Below are positions 1-6,380 of a stretch of 9,191 nucleotides of DNA, piece after piece. Below the pieces are notes generated by a model. The model did no database searches, was not told the DNA's origin, and worked only from the letters and a program-made list of their open reading frames with translations. The DNA is from Flavobacteriaceae bacterium (lineage in GTDB: Bacteria; Bacteroidota; Bacteroidia; Flavobacteriales; Flavobacteriaceae), in contig NZZF01000025.1 in NCBI GenBank assembly GCA_002702385.1, forward strand, positions 1 to 9,191, read 5' to 3'. The first letter of the stretch is position 1; every line of letters begins with the position of its first letter. The translations under genes were made by a program, and so were the position numbers.

Positions 1-68
1 TCGAAGATAGAGCCTCTTTTCTCCGCAAAAGCCCTTGTAAGTCTATGATTTACAGGGGTTTATTTTTT
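1..68 (+). repeat. Direct repeat copy 1 (terminator-bearing)
   Basis: This is the first of two near-identical copies; the other is at 197-260. The shared core starts TCGAAGATAGAGCCTC and runs through CTCCGCAAAAGCCCTTGTAA into a TGATTTAC-GGGG-T-run end. The copies differ by one T in a T-tract, by the hairpin loop, and by one base in the 3' arm. Because the match begins at base 1, the repeat probably extends left of the window. The CTCCG-CA segment resembles the acceptor end of a serine tRNA, but the spacing is wrong for a tRNA. Confidence 0.8.
28..68 (+). terminator. Rho-independent terminator in repeat copy 1
   Basis: A GC-rich arm (AAAGCCCTTGTAA) pairs with TTACAGGGGTTT across a short AT loop, with two G-U wobbles, and is followed by TTTATTTTTT. 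Stem and T-run are oriented for plus-strand transcription. It would therefore end a transcript that enters from left of the window. Confidence 0.7.
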
Positions 69-196
69 GGTTGCCTGAATCGTTGCCTGAACTCTCGTAC
101 AAGACTACACATAACAACCGATCATTAAAAGCGTAAATAGCAAGTTAACAGAGGAAACGCATGTTTTTGCATATTAAGAGGTTCAATCACCTCCCT
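69..196. other. Unassigned spacer between the two repeat copies
   Basis: No credible ORF was found here. It holds a tandem 9-mer (TTGCCTGAA at 71-79 and 83-91, 12-bp period) and, at 178-193, a small hairpin GAGGT/ACCTC whose loop region (TTCAATC) matches the tRNA T-loop consensus. Since it lies between one terminator and the next, it could be the body of a small plus-strand RNA ending at 260. No full cloverleaf or convincing promoter could be drawn, so that remains a guess. Confidence 0.35.
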
Positions 197-260
197 TCGA
201 AGATAGAGCCTCTTTCTCCGCAAAAGCCCTTGTAAATTATTGATTTACTGGGGTTTTTTT
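197..260 (+). repeat. Direct repeat copy 2 (terminator-bearing)
   Basis: This is the second copy of the repeat at 1-68, with nearly all positions identical through the terminator hairpin. It starts at TCGAAGATAG, has one T fewer than copy 1 after AGCCTC, and ends in a seven-base T-run. The conserved length (~60 bp) and the shared terminator suggest duplication of the 3' end of an RNA gene, or an attachment-site-like scar. Confidence 0.8.
223..260 (+). terminator. Terminator in repeat copy 2, possibly bidirectional
   Basis: AAAGCCCTTGTAAAT pairs with ATTTACTGGGGTTTT, with one U-U mismatch and G-U wobbles, and is followed by T254-T260. The strong T-run is on the plus strand. Read on the minus strand, the hairpin begins directly after the stop codon of the oxygenase gene (259-261) and is followed by TTTTG, so it may also end that transcript. 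Confidence 0.75.
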
Positions 261-1344
261 ATTTATTAATGAATTTTGATAATAATAAATGAAAATGATG
301 AACACCTTTTTCTTTTGTAGGTGAAAATCTTCCTGTTTTATAAAATGATGATTTAAGTCCTTTATTCACATTTTCTACAACTTCCTCATCCTCATGTTCA
401 ACTTTATCTAAATCACTTCCTGCTCCATAATTTAATTTGTTTTTATCATAAATGTATGATCTAAATGACACATTTGTTGAATTTATTGATTTTGGTTGTA
501 CGAGATTAACTGAAAGTCCCCATGGATAAAAATTCAACATTAAATTTGGAAATATCCAGTAATAATATGCAGCAATATTTTTACCATAATCAATATGGTT
601 TTTAGGAAATTTAAATGTATCATCTTTATTGTCAGAATAACCAATTTGAAGATTACAATGGTCATATATTATTGTTTCATAACTGTCATAATCCAATATC
701 TTATTTAAGTCTTTGTGTACAAATGGAACATGAAACCCTTCTAAATAATTATCGCAATATAAAGCCCAGTGAGAGTTAATTTTAAAATCTCTAGAAAGAT
801 TTTCATCAAAAATAAATTCATCAATAGGCATAAATCCAACTCTTTCTTTAATTATAGAAAAAACATTTTCAATATTAAAACCTGGATTAAATCCTACAAA
901 TAAGAGGTTTCCAAAAGATTTGATAGGAAATCCATGAAGGTTATCACAATTTCTAGGAAAATTTTTGGTCATCTCAAATTCTGGCATAAATTTAAATTTA
1001 CCCTCATTATCAAATTTTCTACCGTGATAATTACATATTAAATTATTTGAATTGGAAGGTTTATCAAAAATTAAATTACCTCTGTGAGTACAAACATTTG
1101 AAAGAGATTTATAATCGTTTGATGGGTTTTTTAAAACAATAATTGGTTCAGATAAATAATCAGGTAGAATAAAAAAAGGACATGTGCTGAATTGATTAAA
1201 TATTGACTTATCATCAATCCAATGCCAACATTTTAAAAATATTTTTTCTTTTAAAAGCTGAAAAACATCTTCTGAATTATAAAACCACCCAGGTAATGTT
1301 TCTGCATTTGCAATATCAGAATCTATTATAAATTTATAATTCAT
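259..1344 (-). CDS. Rieske [2Fe-2S] non-heme iron oxygenase, alpha-subunit type
   Basis: This is a full-length 361-residue oxygenase component. Residues ~40-150 are the Rieske domain, whose cluster ligands C85-x-H87 and C104-x2-H107 are all present. Residues ~185-355 are the catalytic domain. Its mononuclear iron site is H205 and H210 (EGFHVPFVH) with a C-terminal acidic ligand near D319. E202 sits where naphthalene-type dioxygenases have the bridging Asp, as in the choline monooxygenase/GbcA branch. Such enzymes need a separate reductase, and none is encoded here. The substrate cannot be told from sequence: a quaternary amine (N-demethylation or hydroxylation) fits the branch better than an arene, but this is inference. 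The gene diverges 33 bp from the asparaginase gene, and a hairpin follows the stop. An AGGA motif ~10 nt upstream of the ATG could be the ribosome site. Confidence 0.88.
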   Translation of the reverse strand: MNYKFIIDSDIANAETLPGWFYNSEDVFQLLKEKIFLKCWHWIDDKSIFNQFSTCPFFILPDYLSEPIIVLKNPSNDYKSLSNVCTHRGNLIFDKPSNSNNLICNYHGRKFDNEGKFKFMPEFEMTKNFPRNCDNLHGFPIKSFGNLLFVGFNPGFNIENVFSIIKERVGFMPIDEFIFDENLSRDFKINSHWALYCDNYLEGFHVPFVHKDLNKILDYDSYETIIYDHCNLQIGYSDNKDDTFKFPKNHIDYGKNIAAYYYWIFPNLMLNFYPWGLSVNLVQPKSINSTNVSFRSYIYDKNKLNYGAGSDLDKVEHEDEEVVENVNKGLKSSFYKTGRFSPTKEKGVHHFHLLLSKFINK

Positions 1345-1377
1345 TACTTTAGGTCCTATTAATTATTACACACTAAG

Positions 1378-1869
1378 ATGATAAAAATTTTAATAACTGG
1401 AGGAACTTTTGATAAGAGTTATGACTCTATTAACGGTGTGTTATTTTTTGAAAAAACTCATATTCCTCAAATGCTTAAAAGAAGTAAGTGTAAACTTAGT
1501 GTTAATGTAGAAACACTAATGATGAAAGATAGTTTGGAAATGGATAAAAATGATGTAAATAAAATTGTGGATGCTTGTAAAAGAGAAAAAAGTGAAATGA
1601 TCATAATTACTCATGGAACTGATAGAATGATTAATACAGCTGAAAAACTTTCAAAAGAGAACTTGAATAACAAAACAATCATATTAACTGGAGCAATGAT
1701 TCCATATGCTTTTGGAAGTTCATCAGATGGTTTTTTTAATCTTGGCTGTGCCCTGTCGTTTGTTCAAACATTACCCAAAGGAATTTATATTACCATGCAT
1801 GGTGAATATTTTGATTGGAGTTCAGTTAAAAAGAACAAAAAAAAGGGGATTTTTGAAAGAATTAAATAA
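1378..1869 (+). CDS. Single-domain (short) L-asparaginase family protein
   Basis: This 163-residue protein covers only the N-terminal catalytic domain of the asparaginase I/II fold (usual length ~330). The catalytic set is nevertheless visible: nucleophile Thr in TGGT (T10), the Y16 region, the KDS motif (S52, substrate carboxylate binding), HGTD (T81-D82), TGAM (104-107), and a Lys (K151) aligning with K162 of E. coli AnsB. The protein ends shortly after that Lys, at a natural TAA. Similar ~160-residue asparaginase-domain proteins exist in other bacteria, so this is probably a real short subfamily and not a broken gene. The likely reaction is amide hydrolysis of Asn or a related amide in the cytoplasm, as there is no signal peptide. 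It is the first plus-strand gene of the cluster, 42 bp before rocD. Confidence 0.82.
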   Translation: MIKILITGGTFDKSYDSINGVLFFEKTHIPQMLKRSKCKLSVNVETLMMKDSLEMDKNDVNKIVDACKREKSEMIIITHGTDRMINTAEKLSKENLNNKTIILTGAMIPYAFGSSSDGFFNLGCALSFVQTLPKGIYITMHGEYFDWSSVKKNKKKGIFERIK

Positions 1870-1900
1870 AAATTAATTCAGCTTGTCTTATTTAAATAAT

Positions 1901-1908
1901 TAAATTTG
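1901..1908 (+). promoter_or_regulatory. Possible Bacteroidetes -7 element just before rocD
   Basis: TAAATTTG matches the Bacteroidetes -7 consensus TAnnTTTG exactly and ends three bases before the proposed rocD ATG. A TTG lies 15 bp upstream (1883-1885), shorter than the usual ~17-23 bp spacing, so the match is only partial. If real, the mRNA would start at or very near the ATG, i.e. leaderless or nearly so. Confidence 0.3.
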
Positions 1909-1911
1909 ATC

Positions 1912-3141
1912 ATGCTTTCCAGACTTGAAGAATCACTAATAAAAAAAGAAGAAACTTTTTGTTCAAACACCTATAACCCTTTACCTGTAGTTTTAAAAAA
2001 AGGCAGAGGCGTATATGTCTGGGATGTACATTGTAAAAAGTATTTTGATTTCTTATCCTCATACTCTGCAGTCAACCAAGGTCATTGTAATAAAAAAATA
2101 CTCAGGGCTTTCACAAGACAAGCTAGAAAATTAACTCTGACATCAAGGGCATTTTATAATAGTGAGTTAGGTGACTCACTAGAGTATATTACATCTGCCT
2201 TTGGTTATGACAAAATGCTTCCTATGAATTCTGGTGCAGAAGCTGTTGAAACAGCCATTAAAATATGTAGAAAGTGGGGACATGAGATTAAAAAAATAAA
2301 AGAAGATAGTGCGAAAATTGTTGTTTGTGATGGAAATTTCCACGGTCGAACAACGACTGTGGTGTCTTTTTCACCAAGTTTGGGAAGTAAGAAAAATTTT
2401 GGTCCACTTACACCAGGCTTCGAAATGATTAAATACAATGATATTGAAGCATTAGAAAAAGTACTAAAGAAGGATAAAAATATTGCCGGATTTTTGGTTG
2501 AACCAATTCAAGGTGAAGGAGGTGTTGTAGTTCCTGATGATGGCTACCTAAAAAAATGTAAAAAATTATGCGAGGATTATAATGTTCTATTTATCGCTGA
2601 TGAAATTCAAACTGGAGTATGTAGAACAGGTAAGCTTTTAGCATCTTGGCATGAAGGAATAAAACCTGATATGGTAATTTTAGGAAAAGCTCTTTCTGCA
2701 GGTTTTTATCCAGTATCAGGAGTTTTAACTTCAAAGGAAATTATGAGTGTGATGAAGGTTGGGCAACATGGTTCAACTTTTGGAGGTAATCCTCTAGCAG
2801 GCGTAGTAGCAAAAGCTTCTATTAAATACGCTATAGATTATAAATTAGCTGAAAACGCACAATCACTTGGTGAAATTTTCAGATCAGAACTTTTAAAAAT
2901 AAGCAGTAAAAGAAAAATCATTAAAGGTGTTAGAGGCAAAGGGTTACTAAATGCAATAATTCTAGACTGCGATTCAAAATCTAAAACTCCATGGAATATT
3001 TGTCTTAAAATGAGAGACAATGGACTTTTAGCAAAACCTACTCAAGGTAACAAAATAAGGTTTGCACCTCCCCTAGTAATAACTAAACGACAATTATTTA
3101 AAGCTATTAATATAATTGATACTAGTTTAAGTGAATTTTAA
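1912..3141 (+). CDS. rocD: Ornithine aminotransferase (ornithine--oxo-acid transaminase)
   Basis: This is a PLP-dependent class-III aminotransferase converting ornithine plus 2-oxoglutarate to glutamate 5-semialdehyde plus glutamate, in the cytoplasm. At 409 residues it matches the family length (~400). Visible motifs are NSGAEAVETA (106-115, cofactor phosphate), FHGRT (143-147), VEPIQGEGG (196-204), the ADE motif with cofactor-pairing D230, the Schiff-base lysine K259 in LGKALSAG, and GQHGSTFGGNPL (284-295). I start at the ATG at 1912, giving MLSRLEES. A TTG two codons upstream could also initiate, but is less likely. The two following genes supply ornithine from arginine via citrulline, which favours ornithine over acetylornithine or GABA as substrate. 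The next gene begins 2 bp after this stop, so they are co-transcribed. Confidence 0.93.
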   Translation: MLSRLEESLIKKEETFCSNTYNPLPVVLKKGRGVYVWDVHCKKYFDFLSSYSAVNQGHCNKKILRAFTRQARKLTLTSRAFYNSELGDSLEYITSAFGYDKMLPMNSGAEAVETAIKICRKWGHEIKKIKEDSAKIVVCDGNFHGRTTTVVSFSPSLGSKKNFGPLTPGFEMIKYNDIEALEKVLKKDKNIAGFLVEPIQGEGGVVVPDDGYLKKCKKLCEDYNVLFIADEIQTGVCRTGKLLASWHEGIKPDMVILGKALSAGFYPVSGVLTSKEIMSVMKVGQHGSTFGGNPLAGVVAKASIKYAIDYKLAENAQSLGEIFRSELLKISSKRKIIKGVRGKGLLNAIILDCDSKSKTPWNICLKMRDNGLLAKPTQGNKIRFAPPLVITKRQLFKAINIIDTSLSEF

Positions 3142-3143
3142 TA

Positions 3144-4055
3144 ATGAAACTAAAAGTATATGATGAAACAAGTACACTAAAATCAGTGATACTTGGAAAT
3201 GCATCTAATCTAGGAAATAAACCTAAAATAAGTCAAACTTATGACCCCTCATCAATAATACATTTAAAAAAAGGAACTTATCCATTGAAAAAAGATTTGG
3301 TTAATGAGTTAAAGCTTTATAAGAAAACACTTGAGGATAACAAAATCAAAGTTTTAGGCCTAGATAAAGTCAAGGATTGTAATCAAATATATGCCCGTGA
3401 TATTGGTTTTGTGATTGAAGATTTCTTTTTTGTTTCTAACATACTTCCGCTGAGAGAAAATGAAATTATTGGTCTCAATACTTTTTTAAAAAAAATAGAC
3501 AAAACAAAAATAGTTAGATTGCCATCTAATTGTCATATCGAAGGTGGAGATGTAATATTGGATAATGAATATGTTTTTATTGGTTATTATAATAAGACAG
3601 ACTATAAGAAACAAATTACAGCGAGAACGAATTATAAAGCCGTAAAATTTATTGAAAATTTTTTTCCAAAAAAAAAAATTAAGGGCTTTGAATTAAAAAA
3701 ATCAATTAATAATCCAAAAAATAATGCACTTCATCTTGATTGTTGTTTTCAACCAGTTGGAAAATCACTAGCAGTTGTATGTATGGATGGTTTTTTAAAC
3801 AAAAGTGATTATGATTGGATTGTTAATTACTACGGTAAAAACAACATTTTAAATATTAACAGTGAAGAAATGAGTTTAATGATGTGTAATTTCCTTTCGA
3901 TATCTCCAAATAAAGTGATAAGTGATTCGAGATTTAAAAAAGTTAATAAATGGCTTACAAGTAAAGGGATTGAGTCAATTGAAATAGATTTAGGTGAAAT
4001 TTCAAAACAAGGAGGATTATTTAGATGCACTACGTTACCATTAATTAGAAAATGA
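3144..4055 (+). CDS. Guanidino hydrolase of the arginine deiminase/DDAH family
   Basis: This is a 303-residue member of the amidinotransferase/arginine deiminase pentein superfamily. Signatures in order are ARD (84-86; the Asp typically binds the guanidinium), HIEGGD (131-136), ALHLDCC (195-201; H197 and D199), and the nucleophilic Cys in LFRCTTLPL (C295). It is shorter than classical arginine deiminases (~400 residues) and close to the size of dimethylarginine dimethylaminohydrolases (DDAH, ~255-285). The predicted reaction is attack on the guanidinium carbon of arginine (giving citrulline and ammonia) or of methylarginine (giving citrulline and methylamine). The downstream citrulline hydrolase and upstream rocD make citrulline the expected product. 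It overlaps the next gene by ATGA, so translation is probably coupled. Arginine versus methylarginine cannot be decided from sequence alone. An 11-A tract lies inside the gene. Confidence 0.85.
   Translation: MKLKVYDETSTLKSVILGNASNLGNKPKISQTYDPSSIIHLKKGTYPLKKDLVNELKLYKKTLEDNKIKVLGLDKVKDCNQIYARDIGFVIEDFFFVSNILPLRENEIIGLNTFLKKIDKTKIVRLPSNCHIEGGDVILDNEYVFIGYYNKTDYKKQITARTNYKAVKFIENFFPKKKIKGFELKKSINNPKNNALHLDCCFQPVGKSLAVVCMDGFLNKSDYDWIVNYYGKNNILNINSEEMSLMMCNFLSISPNKVISDSRFKKVNKWLTSKGIESIEIDLGEISKQGGLFRCTTLPLIRK
3668..3678 (+). repeat. 11-bp poly-A tract within the deiminase-family gene
   Basis: Eleven consecutive A residues lie in frame and encode the Lys-rich part of FPKKKIKG, upstream of the HLD and Cys active-site segments. 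A ±1 slip here would remove the catalytic Cys. Such tracts are expected in very AT-rich genomes, but this is the longest I noticed in the window. Confidence 0.8.
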
Positions 4056-4960
4056 ATTTAACTGATAAAATATTGATGGTAAGACCAAATACTTTTCGTT
4101 CTAATGAACAAACAATCATTAATAACTATTTTCAAAAAAATAATTCAAAAATTGATAACAAAGATGTTTTAAGCAAGGCACTAAAAGAATTTGATGATTT
4201 AATAAATATTATTTCAAAAAACAAAATTGAAATAACAGTAGTTAAAGGAAATAAATTAAACGATAATCCTGATGAAATTTTTCCAAATAATTGGATAGTG
4301 TTTGAAAATAATAAAATTGGAATTTTTCCGATGAATGCATTAAACAGAAGAACAGAAATCAATTATGATTTAATTAAGAAGATTAATAAAAAAAATAATT
4401 ACAAAATTTTTGATTACTCAAATCATGCTAAAAAAAACATATTTCTTGAGGGAACAGGAAGTGTTGTTTTGGACAGAACTAATAAAAAAGCATACTGCGG
4501 TCTCTCTGAAAGATCATCAAAAAATCTATTTTTAAAATTTTGTATAGATTTTGATTATAAACCAATAATGTTTCATGCTTATCATAATGTTAATGAAAAA
4601 AGAAAGTTAATTTATCACACAAATGTAATGATGTCTATTGGTGCGAATAACTGTTTTATATGTTTAGATTCCATAGATGATGTTAGAGAAAGAAAAAATG
4701 TGAAAGCTAATATTGAAAACGATAATAATTTAATTGAATTATCAGAACTACAGATTAATGAATTTGCAGGTAATGTAATTTTTTTAAAATCAACTGCGGG
4801 TGATACTCAAATAGTAATGAGTAAAAGCGCATATAATTCATTCAATAAGAGTCAAATCAGTGAAATTGAAAAAATTGGCAATATAATATATAGTCCAATT
4901 CCTACAATTGAAAAACATTCAGGGGGAAGTGTTAGATGTATGATAGCTGAAATTTTTTAA
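4052..4960 (+). CDS. ctlX: Citrulline hydrolase/ureidase, CtlX type
   Basis: This 302-residue protein is a second pentein-fold hydrolase. Recognisable marks of the CtlX/citrulline ureidase group are the N-terminal ILMVRPNTF with a downstream NYFQ, DEIFPNNW (74-81), LEGTGSVVLD (132-141), IYHTNVMMSIG (187-197; H189), and the C-terminal HSGGSVRCMIAE with nucleophile C296. Family members, studied in Francisella as citrulline ureidase, split citrulline to ornithine, CO2 and ammonia. Here the product would feed rocD, and the substrate would come from the preceding gene. Where the preceding paralogue has Asp (D86), this protein has Asn (N80), consistent with a neutral ureido group as substrate. Its ATG overlaps the previous stop by four bases. 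It has no signal peptide and is cytoplasmic. The function is family-based. Confidence 0.88.
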   Translation: MNLTDKILMVRPNTFRSNEQTIINNYFQKNNSKIDNKDVLSKALKEFDDLINIISKNKIEITVVKGNKLNDNPDEIFPNNWIVFENNKIGIFPMNALNRRTEINYDLIKKINKKNNYKIFDYSNHAKKNIFLEGTGSVVLDRTNKKAYCGLSERSSKNLFLKFCIDFDYKPIMFHAYHNVNEKRKLIYHTNVMMSIGANNCFICLDSIDDVRERKNVKANIENDNNLIELSELQINEFAGNVIFLKSTAGDTQIVMSKSAYNSFNKSQISEIEKIGNIIYSPIPTIEKHSGGSVRCMIAEIF

Positions 4961-4991
4961 TTTTAATAATAATTAATTATATATGTATTCT

Positions 4992-5657
4992 ATGAAAAAA
5001 TATATTTTACTATTTATCAGCTTTTCAATATTTAGTCAAAACTTTAACACGACTGATTTTAATATTGATTCAAACTTCAATATTATACAAAATGAAGTAG
5101 CACAAGCATATACTAAGAAAGCAATTAATTATGCTGGAAATAGATATTATTTTAAAAAACCAAAAAAAGCTCTTTTAAATTTATTTGACGGAGATAAACC
5201 TATAAAAGTAACTACAAATTATAATCTTCTAGAGCAGACATTTGATATTGAGACGGATGATAATAAAACATTAAAACTTCTTCCAAATAAAGTTTATAAG
5301 GTTACATTTGATGATAAAATTTTTATTTCAATTAAAGGAAAGTTTTATGAACTGATTAATCAAAATGAAAATTTTACTTTATTAGCTGATACCTTTCTTG
5401 AAACTTACATGCCAGACTATACGCCTGGAATTCAAGTAAAACCAGATCCAACTTATAGAAAATCAAATGAAATAATGCTGTTAAATAAAAATAGATTTTT
5501 TAAAATTCAAAGGAATAAAAAATTTATAATTAATATGTTTTCAAGTTCAAAGTCAAAGGAAATTAATACTTTCTTTAAAAAAAATAAAATTTCCCCCAGA
5601 GACGATGATGAACTATCAATATTATTTTTAGAATTTTATAGTGATTTAATCATATAA
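4992..5657 (+). CDS. Secreted hypothetical protein, Bacteroidetes type
   Basis: I do not recognise a named function. The ATG at 4992 gives an N-terminus MKKYILLFISFSIFSQ, a standard signal peptide probably cleaved near S15-Q16, so the product is periplasmic or surface-exposed. An in-frame ATG at 4983 would add three residues before it. After the signal come ~200 polar, Lys/Asn-rich residues without membrane segments or cysteines. The middle (KPIKVTTNYNLLEQTFDIE, then a KFYELI segment) and the Lys-rich end resemble secreted flavobacterial proteins of unknown function that carry an RYN-type strand and a C-terminal helical tail. That resemblance is from memory. It lies 31 bp after ctlX and 30 bp before the membrane-protein gene, so it may be co-transcribed, but its link to arginine use is unclear. 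Confidence 0.72.
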   Translation: MKKYILLFISFSIFSQNFNTTDFNIDSNFNIIQNEVAQAYTKKAINYAGNRYYFKKPKKALLNLFDGDKPIKVTTNYNLLEQTFDIETDDNKTLKLLPNKVYKVTFDDKIFISIKGKFYELINQNENFTLLADTFLETYMPDYTPGIQVKPDPTYRKSNEIMLLNKNRFFKIQRNKKFIINMFSSSKSKEINTFFKKNKISPRDDDELSILFLEFYSDLII

Positions 5658-5687
5658 TTTCACTTATTTTATTTAAACAATTAACTT

Positions 5688-6380
5688 TTGCAGCCAGAAA
5701 ATTATATTATAGAATTCCTTTCAGATGAATGGATAAGAAATATTATAATAACTATTTCAATAATATTAGCATATCTGTTCATTGGTAAATTTTTAAAGTC
5801 ATCAGATAAATTAAAATTTGCAAAACTAATAGCTCTAGGCTTAATTATTACAACTATTACTTCTCATTCAAGGAATATAATTAATGGATATTGGAATATA
5901 AGCGATAATCTACCTTTACATTTGTGTGGTATTTCTAATTTAATTGCTTGTTTTATTTTGTTTTTACCTAAGAACAAAACTCTATTTGAGTTTCTATTTT
6001 ATGCTGGAATAATTGGTGCTATTCAGGCTTTTCTAACTCCTCAAATCAATAATTTTGATGGGACTAATTATGAATATATAGAATACTATATATCCCACGG
6101 TGGAATACTACTTCTTCCTATATATATGTATAATAATTTAGGTTATGAATTAAGAAAGTTTTCGTGGTTAAAAATGTTAATTTACTTAAACATTTTAGTT
6201 GCTATTGTGATGCCTTTAAACTTTCAAATAGATTCAAACTACATGTACTTAGCATATGCTCCTGGTGTTGACAATCCACTAATTATTGGTGATTGGCCTT
6301 TTTATGTTCTTTACTGGGAAATTATTATTGTTATCTTCACATATACTTTATACGTAATATCAACTAGAAAAAAAGTATGA
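5688..6380 (+). CDS. YwaF/TMEM164-family (TIGR02206) seven-helix membrane protein
   Basis: This 230-residue integral membrane protein has seven hydrophobic helices, roughly at 17-36, 45-60, 76-94, 99-117, 134-148, 160-178 and 204-224. The family marks are LPLHLC (75-80) at the start of helix 3, a conserved His in SHGG (136-139), the SNYMYLAYAP segment (183-192), and GDWPFYVLYWE (201-211). Human TMEM164 has been described as a phospholipid acyltransferase; the function of the bacterial branch (YwaF) is not established, so any lipid role is inference. The start is a TTG: an in-frame stop lies two codons upstream and the next ATG is at residue 147, far inside the protein. The stop overlaps the methyltransferase ATG (ATGA), so the two are probably translated together. 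Confidence 0.85.
   Translation: MQPENYIIEFLSDEWIRNIIITISIILAYLFIGKFLKSSDKLKFAKLIALGLIITTITSHSRNIINGYWNISDNLPLHLCGISNLIACFILFLPKNKTLFEFLFYAGIIGAIQAFLTPQINNFDGTNYEYIEYYISHGGILLLPIYMYNNLGYELRKFSWLKMLIYLNILVAIVMPLNFQIDSNYMYLAYAPGVDNPLIIGDWPFYVLYWEIIIVIFTYTLYVISTRKKV

Noticed and set aside
61..69. A -7 promoter element (TATTTTTTG) for a small RNA in 70-260
   Set aside because: It has one T too many for TAnnTTTG, overlaps the terminator T-run, and the nearest TTG is 23 bp upstream. Chance is likely in such AT-rich sequence.
176..223. A complete tRNA-Ser ending at the CTCCGCA of repeat copy 2
   Set aside because: The T-loop-like TTCAATC and the acceptor-like TTTCTCCG are too far apart (a tRNA needs 12 bases between loop and discriminator). 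No GGAGAAA 5' acceptor strand or anticodon arm was found upstream.
1..260. CRISPR array or integron attC site
   Set aside because: Only two repeat copies, ~60 bp long with a 130-bp spacer and an internal terminator. No cas or integrase gene is in the window.
1378..1869. Asparaginase as a frameshifted pseudogene of a 330-residue enzyme
   Set aside because: The gene ends cleanly after the last catalytic Lys, only 42 bp before rocD. No remnant of a C-terminal domain is visible in any frame there.
2205..2438. Minus-strand ORF inside rocD
   Set aside because: It is a shadow of a strongly conserved aminotransferase reading frame, with no start signals or recognisable protein features.
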